A DNA stretch of 64,000 bases from the NCBI RefSeq assembly GCF_001922345.1, contig NZ_CP018812.1, positions 2,728,001 to 2,792,000 of the forward strand, read 5' to 3'. The stretch is from Paraburkholderia sp. SOS3 (GTDB taxonomy: Bacteria > Pseudomonadota > Gammaproteobacteria > Burkholderiales > Burkholderiaceae). Positions 54,238 through 63,324 of this stretch are shown here, piece after piece (position 1 is the stretch's first letter; each line of letters opens with the position of its first letter). The translations under genes and the position numbers were made by a program. Below the pieces are notes generated by a model, which saw only the letters and a list, made by a program, of their open reading frames with translations, made no database searches and was not told the origin of the DNA.

Positions 54238-54984
54238 CTAGCGCAGAACGTCATGAATCTGCTCGACGATCCATGCCGGGTCATCGTGGGCAATGTCGTG
54301 GCCCGCCGTTGCGTGCTGACGATGCGGCGCACGCCATGCGGCCGCGACGCTCGCGGAGCACACGGCGCTGACGAGACCGTCCGCGGCCGAGGAAAGAAGC
54401 AGCGTGCGGCACGCGGGCGGCTGCGCCGCTGCGCGAAATGTCGACGCCGCCACGAGCTGGCGCAATGCGTTGATGCGGCTCACCGGCGCGCTGCTTCGAA
54501 TCGCTGCCCACGCCTCGATATCGGCGGCGAGCGTGAGCCGGTTATTGCATGTCATCGCATGAATCGCGCTTTCGGCAGCACCCGCGTCGCGCCAATGCGC
54601 AGCGACGCGCATCAATGCCGGCCACGCTCGCGGGCGCAGCCGCTCGTGCGGCCGGTTGAACGGCCGCATGCTCGTGTTGACCAGCACGAGCGCTTCGATT
54701 TCATGCGGATGCCGCTGCGCCCAGTCCGTTGCGACCATTCCGCCGAGCGACATGGCGAGCACGCGATACGGGCCCGGCACGCCACGCTCGAATGCCACTT
54801 GCCGCACGAAGCCCACCATCTCCGCGACGCTGCGATACGAGCGCAACCGCGCGAATTCGCCGTTGCCGGGAAGATCGATCGGCAGCACGCGCGCGCCGCC
54901 GGCCACGTCGGCGAGGCGCCGCGGCAAGGTGCCCCAGTGCCGCGTTTCGCGCGTGAGCCCACGCAGCAGAATCCATGCGCTCAT
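54238..54984 (-). CDS. Alpha/beta hydrolase, coupled to M14 peptidase
   Basis: A 248-residue hydrolase. The nucleophile motif is AMSLGG at 77-82 with Ser79, where the usual first Gly is Ala. VLPIDLPGNGEF corresponds to the oxyanion strand, and HATAGHDIAHDDPAWIVEQ near the end supplies His and Asp. ATG 54984 overlaps the stop of the M14 gene as ATGA, so the two are translationally coupled. The product may be an esterase or peptidase acting with the carboxypeptidase; substrate unknown. A longer frame from 55452 antisense to the M14 gene was rejected. Confidence 0.8.
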   Translation of the reverse strand: MSAWILLRGLTRETRHWGTLPRRLADVAGGARVLPIDLPGNGEFARLRSYRSVAEMVGFVRQVAFERGVPGPYRVLAMSLGGMVATDWAQRHPHEIEALVLVNTSMRPFNRPHERLRPRAWPALMRVAAHWRDAGAAESAIHAMTCNNRLTLAADIEAWAAIRSSAPVSRINALRQLVAASTFRAAAQPPACRTLLLSSAADGLVSAVCSASVAAAWRAPHRQHATAGHDIAHDDPAWIVEQIHDVLR

Positions 54985-56018
54985 ATGCGCCGTGGCCCGT
55001 ACCAGAGGTCGAACGCATGTTGCAGCAGTTGCTGGCGCACGACGCCCTGCGGCAGCCAGCGCTGCGACGAATAGGCGGCGCGCGTCAGGAAATCGAGCAG
55101 ATTCGCGTGACGCCGCAGCACCCGCTCCGTGCGATGCGCCTTGACCGGGTTGAACATGCCCTGCCTTGAAAAGATCTGCCGGGGGTTCTTCTTGATCCAT
55201 AGCCACGAGCCGAGTTCGAGCGTCATCGGCAGAAAGATGCTCGACGGCGGGCGGCGATCGTAGGCGTAGTCCCACAGATCGCCGTGCAACAGATATTGAT
55301 GGCTTTGCGGTTCGAACATATAGCCGTGGTGAGGATGCGCGCGCTCGAACATCGTCTTCAACGCGTACATCTCGGCGAGATGCGGCATCGCGCGGCGCGT
55401 GCGCGCATACGGAAACCAGATGCTGTCGCGCCACCCGTAGCCTGAATGGCAATCGAGCGCAAAGCTCAGCGGCCGCGGCGCGAGTTCATGCTCCACCACT
55501 TGCAGCAAGGCGAGTGCTTCGGCTTCCATCGGCGCGCCGCGCCGGCCGCGATACCACGGCAGCCAGGCACCGAGGCGCTGTCCGCCGGCGAGCCACGGCA
55601 CGTGCTCGTCGGCATCCTGCGGGCCGTTGCGCATCAGGTCGACGCCGTTCGGATTCGCGCGCGTCGCGGCCCACATGCCGCCGGGGTTCACAATCGGCAC
55701 GAAGATCAGCCGCACCGATTGCAACTGGCGCACGAGCAGTTCGTCCCATTCGAGCCGGCCAATCAGCGAACGCATGTAATCGAGCACGAGTTGCGAACCG
55801 ATCCGTTCGAGCCCATGAATGCCGCCGAAAAACCCGATTGCGGGCGCAAGCGGATCCGTCGAGCCGATGCTCGCCGTCAAAACGCGAAATGTTCTGCCCC
55901 GCACCCGTGTCTCGCAGACGCTGCGAATCTCGAAGATCGCGCTGTTCGCTTCGAGTATGGCCTTCAGTTCTTCGTACTCCGCGAACGAATCGGGCAAAAA
56001 GCTGAGAACCTGTTGCAT
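54981..56018 (-). CDS. M14-family zinc carboxypeptidase
   Basis: A 345-residue metalloprotease. Zinc ligands are His68 and Glu71 (GIHGLER) and His191 (LDCHSGYG), with catalytic Glu268 in MTLELGSW. That set defines M14 carboxypeptidases that remove C-terminal residues; this subgroup also includes deglutamylases and murein-tripeptide enzymes. No signal peptide is evident, so it is likely cytoplasmic. It is coupled to the hydrolase downstream and divergent from phnC; the region between has Pho-box-like sequence. Confidence 0.85.
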   Translation of the reverse strand: MQQVLSFLPDSFAEYEELKAILEANSAIFEIRSVCETRVRGRTFRVLTASIGSTDPLAPAIGFFGGIHGLERIGSQLVLDYMRSLIGRLEWDELLVRQLQSVRLIFVPIVNPGGMWAATRANPNGVDLMRNGPQDADEHVPWLAGGQRLGAWLPWYRGRRGAPMEAEALALLQVVEHELAPRPLSFALDCHSGYGWRDSIWFPYARTRRAMPHLAEMYALKTMFERAHPHHGYMFEPQSHQYLLHGDLWDYAYDRRPPSSIFLPMTLELGSWLWIKKNPRQIFSRQGMFNPVKAHRTERVLRRHANLLDFLTRAAYSSQRWLPQGVVRQQLLQHAFDLWYGPRRI

Positions 56019-56319
56019 GGCGGCGCCGGTGGAAGGCTACGTTATTGGGGACGGCTCATGCATTGACCCCTTCAAATATAGCCTGTCCGACGCGCCATTA
56101 AATGACAGTGGCGCGACGCACGCACAGCGAACAAACAACAGTCACATAACTGACACATTACATGCGCGCGCCCGCATCCGGGCCGAAGTGCGCGACGAAT
56201 TTACGCGCCGACACATATAGTCGTCTAGACGTTGGGACACCTTCACTCAACCGTCATAGTCGCTTCCTAGAATGTGGCCGAACGTTCCGGCAAACACCGG
56301 CGTCTTCGACAGGATATCT
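56019..56319. other. Divergent region M14/phnC with Pho-box-like and palindromic elements
   Basis: Contents of this 301-bp spacer: TATATT (minus strand, 56075-56080), the inverted repeat CGCGCCA/TGGCGCG (56091-56097 and 56109-56115) enclosing CTGTCAT on the minus strand, a Pho-box-like direct repeat at 56139-56156, TATAGT at 56216-56221. No gene is seen. Confidence 0.55.
56139..56156 (+). promoter_or_regulatory. Candidate Pho box upstream of phnCDE
   Basis: CAGTCACATAACTGACAC matches 15 of 18 positions of the PhoB consensus (two CTGTCA words 11 bp apart). PhoB controls phosphonate uptake genes, which fits phnCDE at 56320. The box is 60 bp from the nearest downstream -10-like TATAGT, farther than usual, so the call is tentative; the minus strand also carries CTGTCAT at 56102-56108. 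Confidence 0.5.
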
Positions 56320-57165
56320 ATGGAAGCCATCCGCATCGAACGTTTGAGCAAGACGTTCAACAACGGCCGCAAAGCGCTCGACGAAATCGATCTGCGTGTC
56401 GAGCCCGGTGAAATGGTGGCGCTGATCGGCGCTTCCGGTTCGGGCAAATCGACGTTGCTGCGGCATATTGCCGGCTTCACGGCCTCCGATGAGCAACCGT
56501 CGGAGATCCAGATTCTCGGCCGGCCGATTCAGCGCAACGGCCGCATCGTGCGCGAAGTGCGGCGCATCCGTCGCGACATCGGCTTCGTGTTCCAGCAGTT
56601 CAATCTCGTCAATCGCATTTCGGTCGAAACGAATGTGCTGGTCGGTGCGCTCGCGCGTCTGCCGTTGTGGCGGCGTTTGACGGGCGCCTTTCCGCACCAC
56701 GAACGCGAGCTTGCGCTTGCGGCATTGCGCGAAGTCGGCATCGGCGACCATCTGCGCGAACGCGCGGGCAATCTTTCCGGCGGCCAGCAGCAGCGCGCGG
56801 CCATCGCGCGCGCACTCGTGCAGCAGGCGCGCATCATCCTCGCCGACGAACCGATCGCATCGCTCGACCCCGAATCGTCGCGCCGCGTGATGGACATGCT
56901 GCGCAAGCTCAATTCCGAACGTCAGCTGACCGTGCTCGTATCGCTGCATCAGGTGGATATCGCGATGCAGTACTGCCCGCGCACGGTTGCGCTGCGGCGC
57001 GGCAAGATCGTCTACGACGGCCCGTCGGCCAGTCTCACGCCGGCGCTGTTGCAACAGCTGTATGGCGACGACGCGCGCGAACTGCTCGATGAACATGCCG
57101 GCGACGACGCATCGCATGCGTCGCTGTCGTACCCGTTTGCGCTGGATCCGGCGCATTCCGCGTGA
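56320..57165 (+). CDS. phnC: Phosphonate ABC transporter ATPase
   Basis: A 281-residue ABC ATPase. Walker [10 protein letters not shown] is at 37-45, the signature [15 protein letters not shown] and Walker [13 protein letters not shown] follow, and the sequence [28 protein letters not shown] matches PhnC in the middle. It powers import of phosphonates or phosphite/phosphate esters with PhnD and PhnE. ATG 56320 is preferred to the ATG at 56272. The gene is followed by phnD after 71 nt. C-P lyase genes are not in the window. Confidence 0.9.
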   Translation: MEAIRIERLSKTFNNGRKALDEIDLRVEPGEMVALIGASGSGKSTLLRHIAGFTASDEQPSEIQILGRPIQRNGRIVREVRRIRRDIGFVFQQFNLVNRISVETNVLVGALARLPLWRRLTGAFPHHERELALAALREVGIGDHLRERAGNLSGGQQQRAAIARALVQQARIILADEPIASLDPESSRRVMDMLRKLNSERQLTVLVSLHQVDIAMQYCPRTVALRRGKIVYDGPSASLTPALLQQLYGDDARELLDEHAGDDASHASLSYPFALDPAHSA

Positions 57166-57236
57166 TGCCGCGAAATGCGCATCGTACGATTATTCCAGGC
57201 TGTCTGAATCGACCAACCAACCGGGATTCCGAACCC

Positions 57237-58214
57237 ATGAAATTCTTGCGCTCACTGATCGTCGGCGTAGCTGCATTCGCCTGCGTCGCCGCTCACGCCG
57301 AAGACCCGAAAGACCTCAGTTTCGGCATCATCTCGACGGATGCGTCGAGCACGCTGCGTCAACGCTGGCAGCCGCTCATCGACGATCTGAACAAGCAGAC
57401 GGGTCTGCACGTTAAAGCGTTCTTCGCGACCGATTACGCGGGCATCATCGAAGGAATGCGCTTCAACAAGGTCCAGATCGGCTACTTCGGTAACGCGTCG
57501 GCCATGGAGGCGGTCGACCGCGCGAACGGCGAAGTTTTTGCGAAGACCGTCATGGCCGATGGATCGAGCGGCTACAAATCGCTGCTGATCACGAACGTCA
57601 ACAGCCGCTTCAAGTCGATCGACGACGTGTTCAAGAATACGAAGGACGTGAACCTCGGCTGGGGCGATCCGAATTCGACGTCGGGCACGCTGATTCCGGG
57701 CTACGACCTGTTCGCGAAACGCGGAGTGACGGTAAACAGCGCGTCGTTCAAGACCGTGCTGCCGTCGAGCCACGAAGCGAACCTGCTGGCCGTGGTCAAC
57801 GACAAGATCGACGTCGCGACGAACAACACGATGGAGCTCGACCGCCTGAAGACGCAGCATCCGGACAAGTTCGCGCAGGTGCGCGTGCTGTGGACCTCGC
57901 CGCTGATTCCGAGCGACCCGCTCGTGTGGCGCAAGGACCTGCCGCAAGATACGAAGGACAAGCTGCGCAAGTTCTTCGTCAACTACGCGAAGACCGATCC
58001 GCACGAGAAAGAGGTCATGAAGAACCTGACGATCTTCAGCGGCTTCGTTGCGTCGTCCGATGCGCAGCTGCTGCCGATCCGTCAGGTTGCGCTGTTCCAG
58101 CAGAAGCAGAAGCTCGAGGGCGACAAGAACCTTTCCGATGCGGACCGCAAGACTCAGGTGGCCGCAATCGATGCGAAGCTGGCCGCACTCAATAGCGAGG
58201 CACCGAAGCAATAA
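57237..58214 (+). CDS. phnD: Phosphonate-binding protein
   Basis: A 325-residue periplasmic protein of the PhnD family. The signal peptide ends at about residue 21 (AAHA). [31 protein letters not shown] and [22 protein letters not shown] (in part) carry the phosphonate-ligand residues, with [18 protein letters not shown] inside the binding cleft. It feeds PhnE/PhnC. The gene ends in TAATG with phnE, a 1-nt overlap, so the two are coupled. ATG 57237 sets the start; 57162 would lie upstream of the signal peptide. Confidence 0.92.
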   Translation: MKFLRSLIVGVAAFACVAAHAEDPKDLSFGIISTDASSTLRQRWQPLIDDLNKQTGLHVKAFFATDYAGIIEGMRFNKVQIGYFGNASAMEAVDRANGEVFAKTVMADGSSGYKSLLITNVNSRFKSIDDVFKNTKDVNLGWGDPNSTSGTLIPGYDLFAKRGVTVNSASFKTVLPSSHEANLLAVVNDKIDVATNNTMELDRLKTQHPDKFAQVRVLWTSPLIPSDPLVWRKDLPQDTKDKLRKFFVNYAKTDPHEKEVMKNLTIFSGFVASSDAQLLPIRQVALFQQKQKLEGDKNLSDADRKTQVAAIDAKLAALNSEAPKQ

Positions 58215-59047
58215 TGAACACCGCCGACCTGACCTCCGCTCGCGGCGCGCGGCAGAAAGCGGCGGCCGCGGCAACCCACGCCGCGGCCGCCGGCAAGCGC
58301 AGCTGGGGCTCGACATTGAGCTGGATTGCGCTGATCGCGGTGCTCGGCGCGTCGTGGCACGCCGCGGACATGCGCCCGCTCGATCTGTTCGCCGATGCGG
58401 GCAACATGGGACAGTTCGCCAAGGACTTCTTCCCGCCCAACTTCGACGACTGGCACATCTACGTGCACGAAATGCTCGTCACGCTCGCGGTTGCCGTGTG
58501 GGGCACCGCGCTGTCGATCGTCTGCGCGATCCCGTGCGGGCTCATGTCGGCGCACAACATGGCGCCGGTATGGGTCGTGCAGCCGATGCGGCGCGTGATG
58601 GACGCGTGCCGTGCGATCAACGAGATGGTGTTTGCGATGCTGTTCATCGTCGCGGTCGGTCTCGGTCCGTTCGCGGGTGTGCTCGCATTGTGGGTGCATA
58701 CGACCGGCGTGCTTGCGAAGCTCTTTGCGGAGGCCGTCGAAGCAATCGACCCGCGTCCCGCCGAAGGCGTGCGTGCGACGGGCGCGACGGGTCTCGACGA
58801 AATCATCTATGGCGTGCTGCCGCAGGTGTTGCCGCTGTGGATCTCGTACGCGCTGTACCGGTTCGAGTCGAATGTGCGCTCCGCGATGGTGGTCGGGATG
58901 GTCGGTGCAGGCGGGATCGGCGTCGTGCTGTACGAGTCGATCCGCTCGTTCGATTATGCGCAGACGTCGGCGGTGCTGATCATGGTCGTGGTGGTGGTGA
59001 CGGCGATCGATCTGATTTCCGCGAAGTTGCGGGAGCGGGTGATTTAA
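58214..59047 (+). CDS. phnE: Phosphonate ABC transporter permease
   Basis: A 277-residue inner-membrane protein with about six helices. The EAA-type loop [28 protein letters not shown] contacts PhnC, and [21 protein letters not shown] is characteristic of PhnE. Only one permease gene is present, whereas E. coli has a single or split PhnE; this suffices as a homodimer. The N-terminus is Ala-rich and cytoplasmic. It is translationally coupled to phnD and converges on lipA 67 nt away. Confidence 0.9.
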   Translation: MNTADLTSARGARQKAAAAATHAAAAGKRSWGSTLSWIALIAVLGASWHAADMRPLDLFADAGNMGQFAKDFFPPNFDDWHIYVHEMLVTLAVAVWGTALSIVCAIPCGLMSAHNMAPVWVVQPMRRVMDACRAINEMVFAMLFIVAVGLGPFAGVLALWVHTTGVLAKLFAEAVEAIDPRPAEGVRATGATGLDEIIYGVLPQVLPLWISYALYRFESNVRSAMVVGMVGAGGIGVVLYESIRSFDYAQTSAVLIMVVVVVTAIDLISAKLRERVI

Positions 59048-59114
59048 ACGCGTCGTGCGGAAGTCGCGCCGCGCATTTGCACCGCTTGGCATCGTGGTGC
59101 CCGACACTCGCGCT

Positions 59115-60119
59115 TCACGGGCCCGCGCGCCGGCCGACCTCGTCGGCATGATACGAAGACCTCACGAGCGGACCCGCCACCACTTCCCTGAAGCCGAACC
59201 GCAGGCCTTCGTCGCGCCACGCGTCGAATGTTTGCGGCGGCACGTACCGCCGCACGGGCATATGAAACTTCGAAGGCGCGAGATACTGGCCGATCGTCAG
59301 TACGTCGACGCGATGCGCGCGAATGTCGCGCATCGTATCGAGTAACGCTGCATCGGTTTCGCCGAGGCCCGCCATCAGTCCGGACTTCGTCAGCATGTCC
59401 GGCTGCGCCGCTTTCACGCGCGCGAGCAGTTCAAGCGAGCCTTGATAGCTTGCGCCCGCGCGCGCGGCCCGATACAACGACGGCACCGTCTCCACATTGT
59501 GATTGAAGACGTCGGGCCACGCGGCCGATAGCGCGTCGAGCGCGCGCTCGACACGGCCGCGAAAATCGGGCGTCAGCAGTTCGATGCGAATGTCCGGCAC
59601 GCGCTCGCGCAGCAACGCCACGCAGCGCGCAAAATGCGCGGCGCCGCCGTCGCGCAGATCGTCGCGGTCGACCGAGGTGATCACGACATAACGCAAGCCC
59701 AGCGCGGCCACCGCATCGGCAAGCCGGGCCGGTTCTGCTTCGTCGAGCGCAGGGGGGCGGCCATGCGCGACGTCGCAGAACGCGCAGCGGCGGGTGCACA
59801 CGCCGCCCATGATCATGAATGTCGCGCTCCGTTGTGCGAAGCATTCGCCGATGTTCGGGCACATGGCCTCCTCGCAGACCGAATGCAGGCGGTGCGCCCG
59901 CAGAATCGCCGCCATGCCGGCCACGGTTTCGCTCATCATCGGCCGCGCATGCAGCCACGGCGGCTTCGGCAGCACGTCCGTGCGTACAGGCGGCACGACC
60001 TTCACCGGAATACGCGCGAGCTTGTCGCGGCTGCGCAGGCCGTGCTGCCCGAGCGCCGTCGCGCCCGATCCCGAGGCCGGCGCCGGATGCGCGCCTTCTT
60101 TTCGCGGCACGGCCCGCAT
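59115..60119 (-). CDS. lipA: Lipoyl synthase in the acetoin operon
   Basis: A 334-residue radical-SAM enzyme. Cys82, Cys87 and Cys93 (CEEAMCPNIGEC) hold the auxiliary cluster and Cys108, Cys112 and Cys115 (CTRRCAFC) the radical-SAM cluster. It inserts sulfur into octanoyl-lysine to make lipoyl groups. Placement after acoC suggests a dedicated copy that lipoylates the acetoin dehydrogenase E2; the main lipA lies elsewhere in such genomes. ATG 60119 follows GGAGGAG; sequence upstream of it is the antisense part of acoC. Confidence 0.9.
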   Translation of the reverse strand: MRAVPRKEGAHPAPASGSGATALGQHGLRSRDKLARIPVKVVPPVRTDVLPKPPWLHARPMMSETVAGMAAILRAHRLHSVCEEAMCPNIGECFAQRSATFMIMGGVCTRRCAFCDVAHGRPPALDEAEPARLADAVAALGLRYVVITSVDRDDLRDGGAAHFARCVALLRERVPDIRIELLTPDFRGRVERALDALSAAWPDVFNHNVETVPSLYRAARAGASYQGSLELLARVKAAQPDMLTKSGLMAGLGETDAALLDTMRDIRAHRVDVLTIGQYLAPSKFHMPVRRYVPPQTFDAWRDEGLRFGFREVVAGPLVRSSYHADEVGRRAGP

Positions 60120-60121
60120 CG

Positions 60122-61240
60122 TCACGCTCCTCCGAAGAAGTCGTTCAGCAGCCGATTCACTTCGGACGCCGCTTCCATATGCACCATATGGCCCTTGCCT
60201 TCGATCACATGCACACGGATCTCGCCGGGCAGCCCTTGCGCGTGCCGCACGGGGATGATCTGGTCCTGCGCGCCCCAGATCACCATCGCGCGCGGCGCAA
60301 GTGCACCAACGCGATCGCGGTAGATCTTCTGCTGCACGCCATCGACGAACGCGAGCGCGGCGATTTTCTGCAGTGCCTCGTTGACGCCTTCGAGCCGCTT
60401 GTACTTGACGATGTCTTCGATCATTTGCCGCGTGACGAGCGCCGGGTCCGCAAACAGCTGCAGCATATGCGGCTTCAACGTATTGCGGCTGCTGCCCGCC
60501 ACGAAGCCTTCGATATACGCGCGATTGATCTCCTCGCCGAGCCCCGCGCCGCTGATCAGCGTCAACGACGCGACACGCGTGGGCGCATGTGCGGCGACCG
60601 TCATCGCCACGAGACTGCCCATCGAATGCCCAACCAGATGCGCGCGCTCGATGCCGCGGTCCTCGAGAAACGCGAGCACCGCATCGGCCAGTTCCTCGAC
60701 GCTGCCCGTGTCGACGGCCTTGCCCGATTCGCCGTGCCCCGGCAGGTCGAGTGCCCACACCTCACGGTGAGCGGCGAGGTCCGCATGGTTGAACATCCAT
60801 GCGTTGAGATCGCCGCCGAACCCATGGATCAGCACCGCGGGCGTGCCGCCGCCGTTGCCGACCTTCAGAAACCGCACGGTGCGGCCGCCGATCTGCGCTT
60901 TTTCCGGCTGCGGCCCCGAATCGGCTTGCGCCGCGGCCGCCGGCACGAAATCGCGCTGAAACGCGGCGACCGCTTCGTCGATTTCAGCATCGGGCGTTTC
61001 GACATCGGCGACGACGCCAAGCAGCGCACCGACCGGCAAAGTATCGCCCTCCTGCGCGATCTGCCGGCGCAGCGTGCCGTCGAATGCACACTCGACGCCC
61101 GACGATATCTTGTCGGTCTCGACGTCGAGCAGCTCGTCGCCGCGGCTCACCTTGTCGCCCACCGATTTCAGCCAGCCGTTGACCTGGCCCTGCTCCATCG
61201 ACAAGCCCCACTTGGGCATCGTTACCATATGAATCGGCAT
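60122..61240 (-). CDS. acoC: Acetoin dehydrogenase E2, AcoC
   Basis: A 372-residue protein joining a lipoyl domain (about 1-80, Lys44 in ETDKISS) to an alpha/beta hydrolase domain with GHSMGS. In AcoC the usual catalytic acyltransferase core is replaced by the hydrolase domain, and that is seen here. It receives the acetyl unit from E1 and forms acetyl-CoA and acetaldehyde from acetoin. It follows acoB by 15 nt and precedes lipA by 2 nt; GAGG before ATG 61240 is the site. Confidence 0.92.
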   Translation of the reverse strand: MPIHMVTMPKWGLSMEQGQVNGWLKSVGDKVSRGDELLDVETDKISSGVECAFDGTLRRQIAQEGDTLPVGALLGVVADVETPDAEIDEAVAAFQRDFVPAAAAQADSGPQPEKAQIGGRTVRFLKVGNGGGTPAVLIHGFGGDLNAWMFNHADLAAHREVWALDLPGHGESGKAVDTGSVEELADAVLAFLEDRGIERAHLVGHSMGSLVAMTVAAHAPTRVASLTLISGAGLGEEINRAYIEGFVAGSSRNTLKPHMLQLFADPALVTRQMIEDIVKYKRLEGVNEALQKIAALAFVDGVQQKIYRDRVGALAPRAMVIWGAQDQIIPVRHAQGLPGEIRVHVIEGKGHMVHMEAASEVNRLLNDFFGGA

Positions 61241-61255
61241 TCCTCGTCACCTCTC

Positions 61256-62260
61256 TCAGTGCGTCGTCTTCGTCACCGCCGCGGTGATCTGATCGGGCGA
61301 CGGAATGTACAGGTCTTCCAGCACGCTTGCGAACGGCGCCGGCGTGTGCGGGGCGGTGACCAGCCCGACCGGCGCCTTCAGCGAGTGAAACGCCTTCTGC
61401 GCGACGAGCGCGGCAATGTCGGTCGCCATCGAGCAGCGCGGATTCGCCTCATCCACCACGACCACGCGGCCGGTTCGCTCCACGCTTTCGAGGATCGTCT
61501 CTTCGTCGAGCGGCGACGTCGTGCGCAGATCGATGATGTCGACGTGGATGCCGTCTTTCGCGAGTCGGTCGGCTGCTTCCGTCGCGAAGTGCACCATGCG
61601 GCCATACGTGACGATCGTCGCGTCGTCGCCTTCGCGCACGACGTTCGCCTCGCCGAACGGGATCGTGTACAGCTCTTCGGGCACGTCGCCCTCGCGGCCA
61701 TACAGCAGCTTATGCTCGCAGAAAATGACCGGGTCGTTATCGCGGATCGCCTGGATCATCAGGCCCTTCGCATCGTACGGCGTCGACGGACACACGACTT
61801 TGAGGCCGGGCACATGCGTAAACAGCGACGTGAGCATCTGCGAGTGTTGCGCCGCCGCGCGCAGGCCCGCGCCCTGCATCGTGCGGATCACCACGGGCGT
61901 CACCGCTTTGCCGCCGAACATATAGCGGAATTTTGCGGCCTGATTGAAGATCTGATCGAAGCAGACGCCCATGAAGTCGATAAACATCAGCTCCGCGACC
62001 GGCCGCATGCCGCACGCAGCCGCGCCGACCGCCGCGCCGATAAAGCCCCCTTCCGACAGCGGCGTATCGAGTACGCGCCCCGGATACTTGTGATAAAGCC
62101 CCTTCGTGACACCGAGCACACCACCCCATGCGTCGTGCTCGCCGGGCGCGCCTTCGCCGCCCGCGTTGTCTTCGCCCATCACGATGACGCTTTCGTCGCG
62201 CGCCATCTCCTGACTCAACGCTTCGTTGATTGCCTGTGAATAGCTGATCTTGCGTGCCAT
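61256..62260 (-). CDS. acoB: Acetoin dehydrogenase E1 beta, AcoB
   Basis: A 334-residue transketolase-like subunit. VIVMGEDNAGGEGAPGEHDAWGG and GDDATIVTYGRMVHFATEAAD (in part) are AcoB hallmarks. With AcoA it makes the thiamine-dependent E1 that splits acetoin. ATG 62260 follows AAGGAGACGGAC. It sits between acoA and acoC in a leftward operon; no acoL (E3) follows in this window, so E3 must be supplied elsewhere or upstream. Confidence 0.92.
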   Translation of the reverse strand: MARKISYSQAINEALSQEMARDESVIVMGEDNAGGEGAPGEHDAWGGVLGVTKGLYHKYPGRVLDTPLSEGGFIGAAVGAAACGMRPVAELMFIDFMGVCFDQIFNQAAKFRYMFGGKAVTPVVIRTMQGAGLRAAAQHSQMLTSLFTHVPGLKVVCPSTPYDAKGLMIQAIRDNDPVIFCEHKLLYGREGDVPEELYTIPFGEANVVREGDDATIVTYGRMVHFATEAADRLAKDGIHVDIIDLRTTSPLDEETILESVERTGRVVVVDEANPRCSMATDIAALVAQKAFHSLKAPVGLVTAPHTPAPFASVLEDLYIPSPDQITAAVTKTTH

Positions 62261-62318
62261 GTCCGTCTCCTTGAATGGATATTCGCGTATGCGCGGTTCG
62301 CTTCGGCCACCCTGTTAG

Positions 62319-63302
62319 TTAGGGATACGACACGTAGACATCGGTCAGCAGGTCTTCGGCGCCGGGCAGCGGTGCCGCCTTCGCTTCCGTCACCGCCGCG
62401 TCGATCAGCTGTTTCACAGTCGCATCGACGTCGCGCAGTTCGGCGGCGCTCAGCATCTCGGCGCGCACGACGCGTTCTTCGAAACGCTTCAGGCAGTCCT
62501 TTTCGTCGCGCAGTTTCTGCACTTCACCGGGCGCGCGATACGTTTGCGCATCGCCCTCGAAGTGGCCGAAGTAGCGCGACAGCTTCATTTCGACGAGCGT
62601 CGGTCCGCCGCCGCCGCGCGCCCGTTCGATCGCTTCACCGACCGCTTCGTGCACCGCGAAGAAGTCGAAACCGTCGACAATCACGCCTGGCATGCCGAAC
62701 CCGCTCGCGCGGTCCGCTATGTTGTCTGACGCAACGGCCCACGACGACGACGTCGATTCCGCGTAACCGTTGTTCTCCGCGATAAAGATCGCGGGCAGCC
62801 GCCAGATCGACGCGAGGTTCATCGATTCGAAAATCACACCCTGATTCGATGCGCCGTCGCCGAAGAAACAGACGCCGACCCCGCCGGTCTTCCTGTACCT
62901 GGCCGCGAGCGCCGCGCCGCAGACGAGCGGCCCGCCCGCACCGACGATGCCGTTTGCGCCGAGCATGCCCCGGGACAGATCGGCGATATGCATCGAACCG
63001 CCCTTGCCGCGGCATACGCCTGTCGTACGGCCGTAGATTTCCGCCATCATCCCGCGCACGTCGACACCCTTTGCGATGCAGTGGCCGTGGCCGCGGTGCG
63101 TGGTGGCGACATAGTCGGCGTCGTTCAGATGCAGCATCGTGCCGACCGCGGACGCCTCCTCGCCCGCATACAAGTGAACGAAGCCAGGGATCTCGCCGGT
63201 GGCGAACTCGATATGCAGCCGCTCCTCGAATTCGCGAATCGTGCGCATCATCCGATACGCATCCAGCAGCTTTTGCTTGCTCAACTGATTCGAAACAGAC
63301 AT
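62319..63302 (-). CDS. acoA: Acetoin dehydrogenase E1 alpha, AcoA
   Basis: A 327-residue subunit. The thiamine-diphosphate motif GDGASNQGVIFESMNLASIW runs through the middle, and GKGGSMHIADLSRGMLGANGIVGAG (in part) is E1 alpha-specific. It binds ThDP and acetoin. ATG 63302 follows AAGGAGACACACC. It is 22 nt from the acoX end and 58 nt from acoB. Confidence 0.92.
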   Translation of the reverse strand: MSVSNQLSKQKLLDAYRMMRTIREFEERLHIEFATGEIPGFVHLYAGEEASAVGTMLHLNDADYVATTHRGHGHCIAKGVDVRGMMAEIYGRTTGVCRGKGGSMHIADLSRGMLGANGIVGAGGPLVCGAALAARYRKTGGVGVCFFGDGASNQGVIFESMNLASIWRLPAIFIAENNGYAESTSSSWAVASDNIADRASGFGMPGVIVDGFDFFAVHEAVGEAIERARGGGGPTLVEMKLSRYFGHFEGDAQTYRAPGEVQKLRDEKDCLKRFEERVVRAEMLSAAELRDVDATVKQLIDAAVTEAKAAPLPGAEDLLTDVYVSYP

Positions 63303-63324
63303 GGTGTGTCTCCTTTCCGTCTGA

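Noticed and set aside
53461..55074. 537-codon plus-strand frame over the repeat protein and hydrolase
   Set aside because: No domain, spans two genes on the other strand, and crosses their boundary; the minus-strand readings have a signal peptide and hydrolase motifs.
60120..60758. N-terminal extension of lipA by 213 codons
   Set aside because: It lies within acoC in another frame; ATG 60119 has GGAGGAG and starts a normal-length LipA.
59819..62239. 806-codon plus-strand frame opposite the acetoin genes
   Set aside because: Antisense to acoB, acoC and lipA, which have clear catalytic motifs; the frame is Arg/His/Asp-rich.
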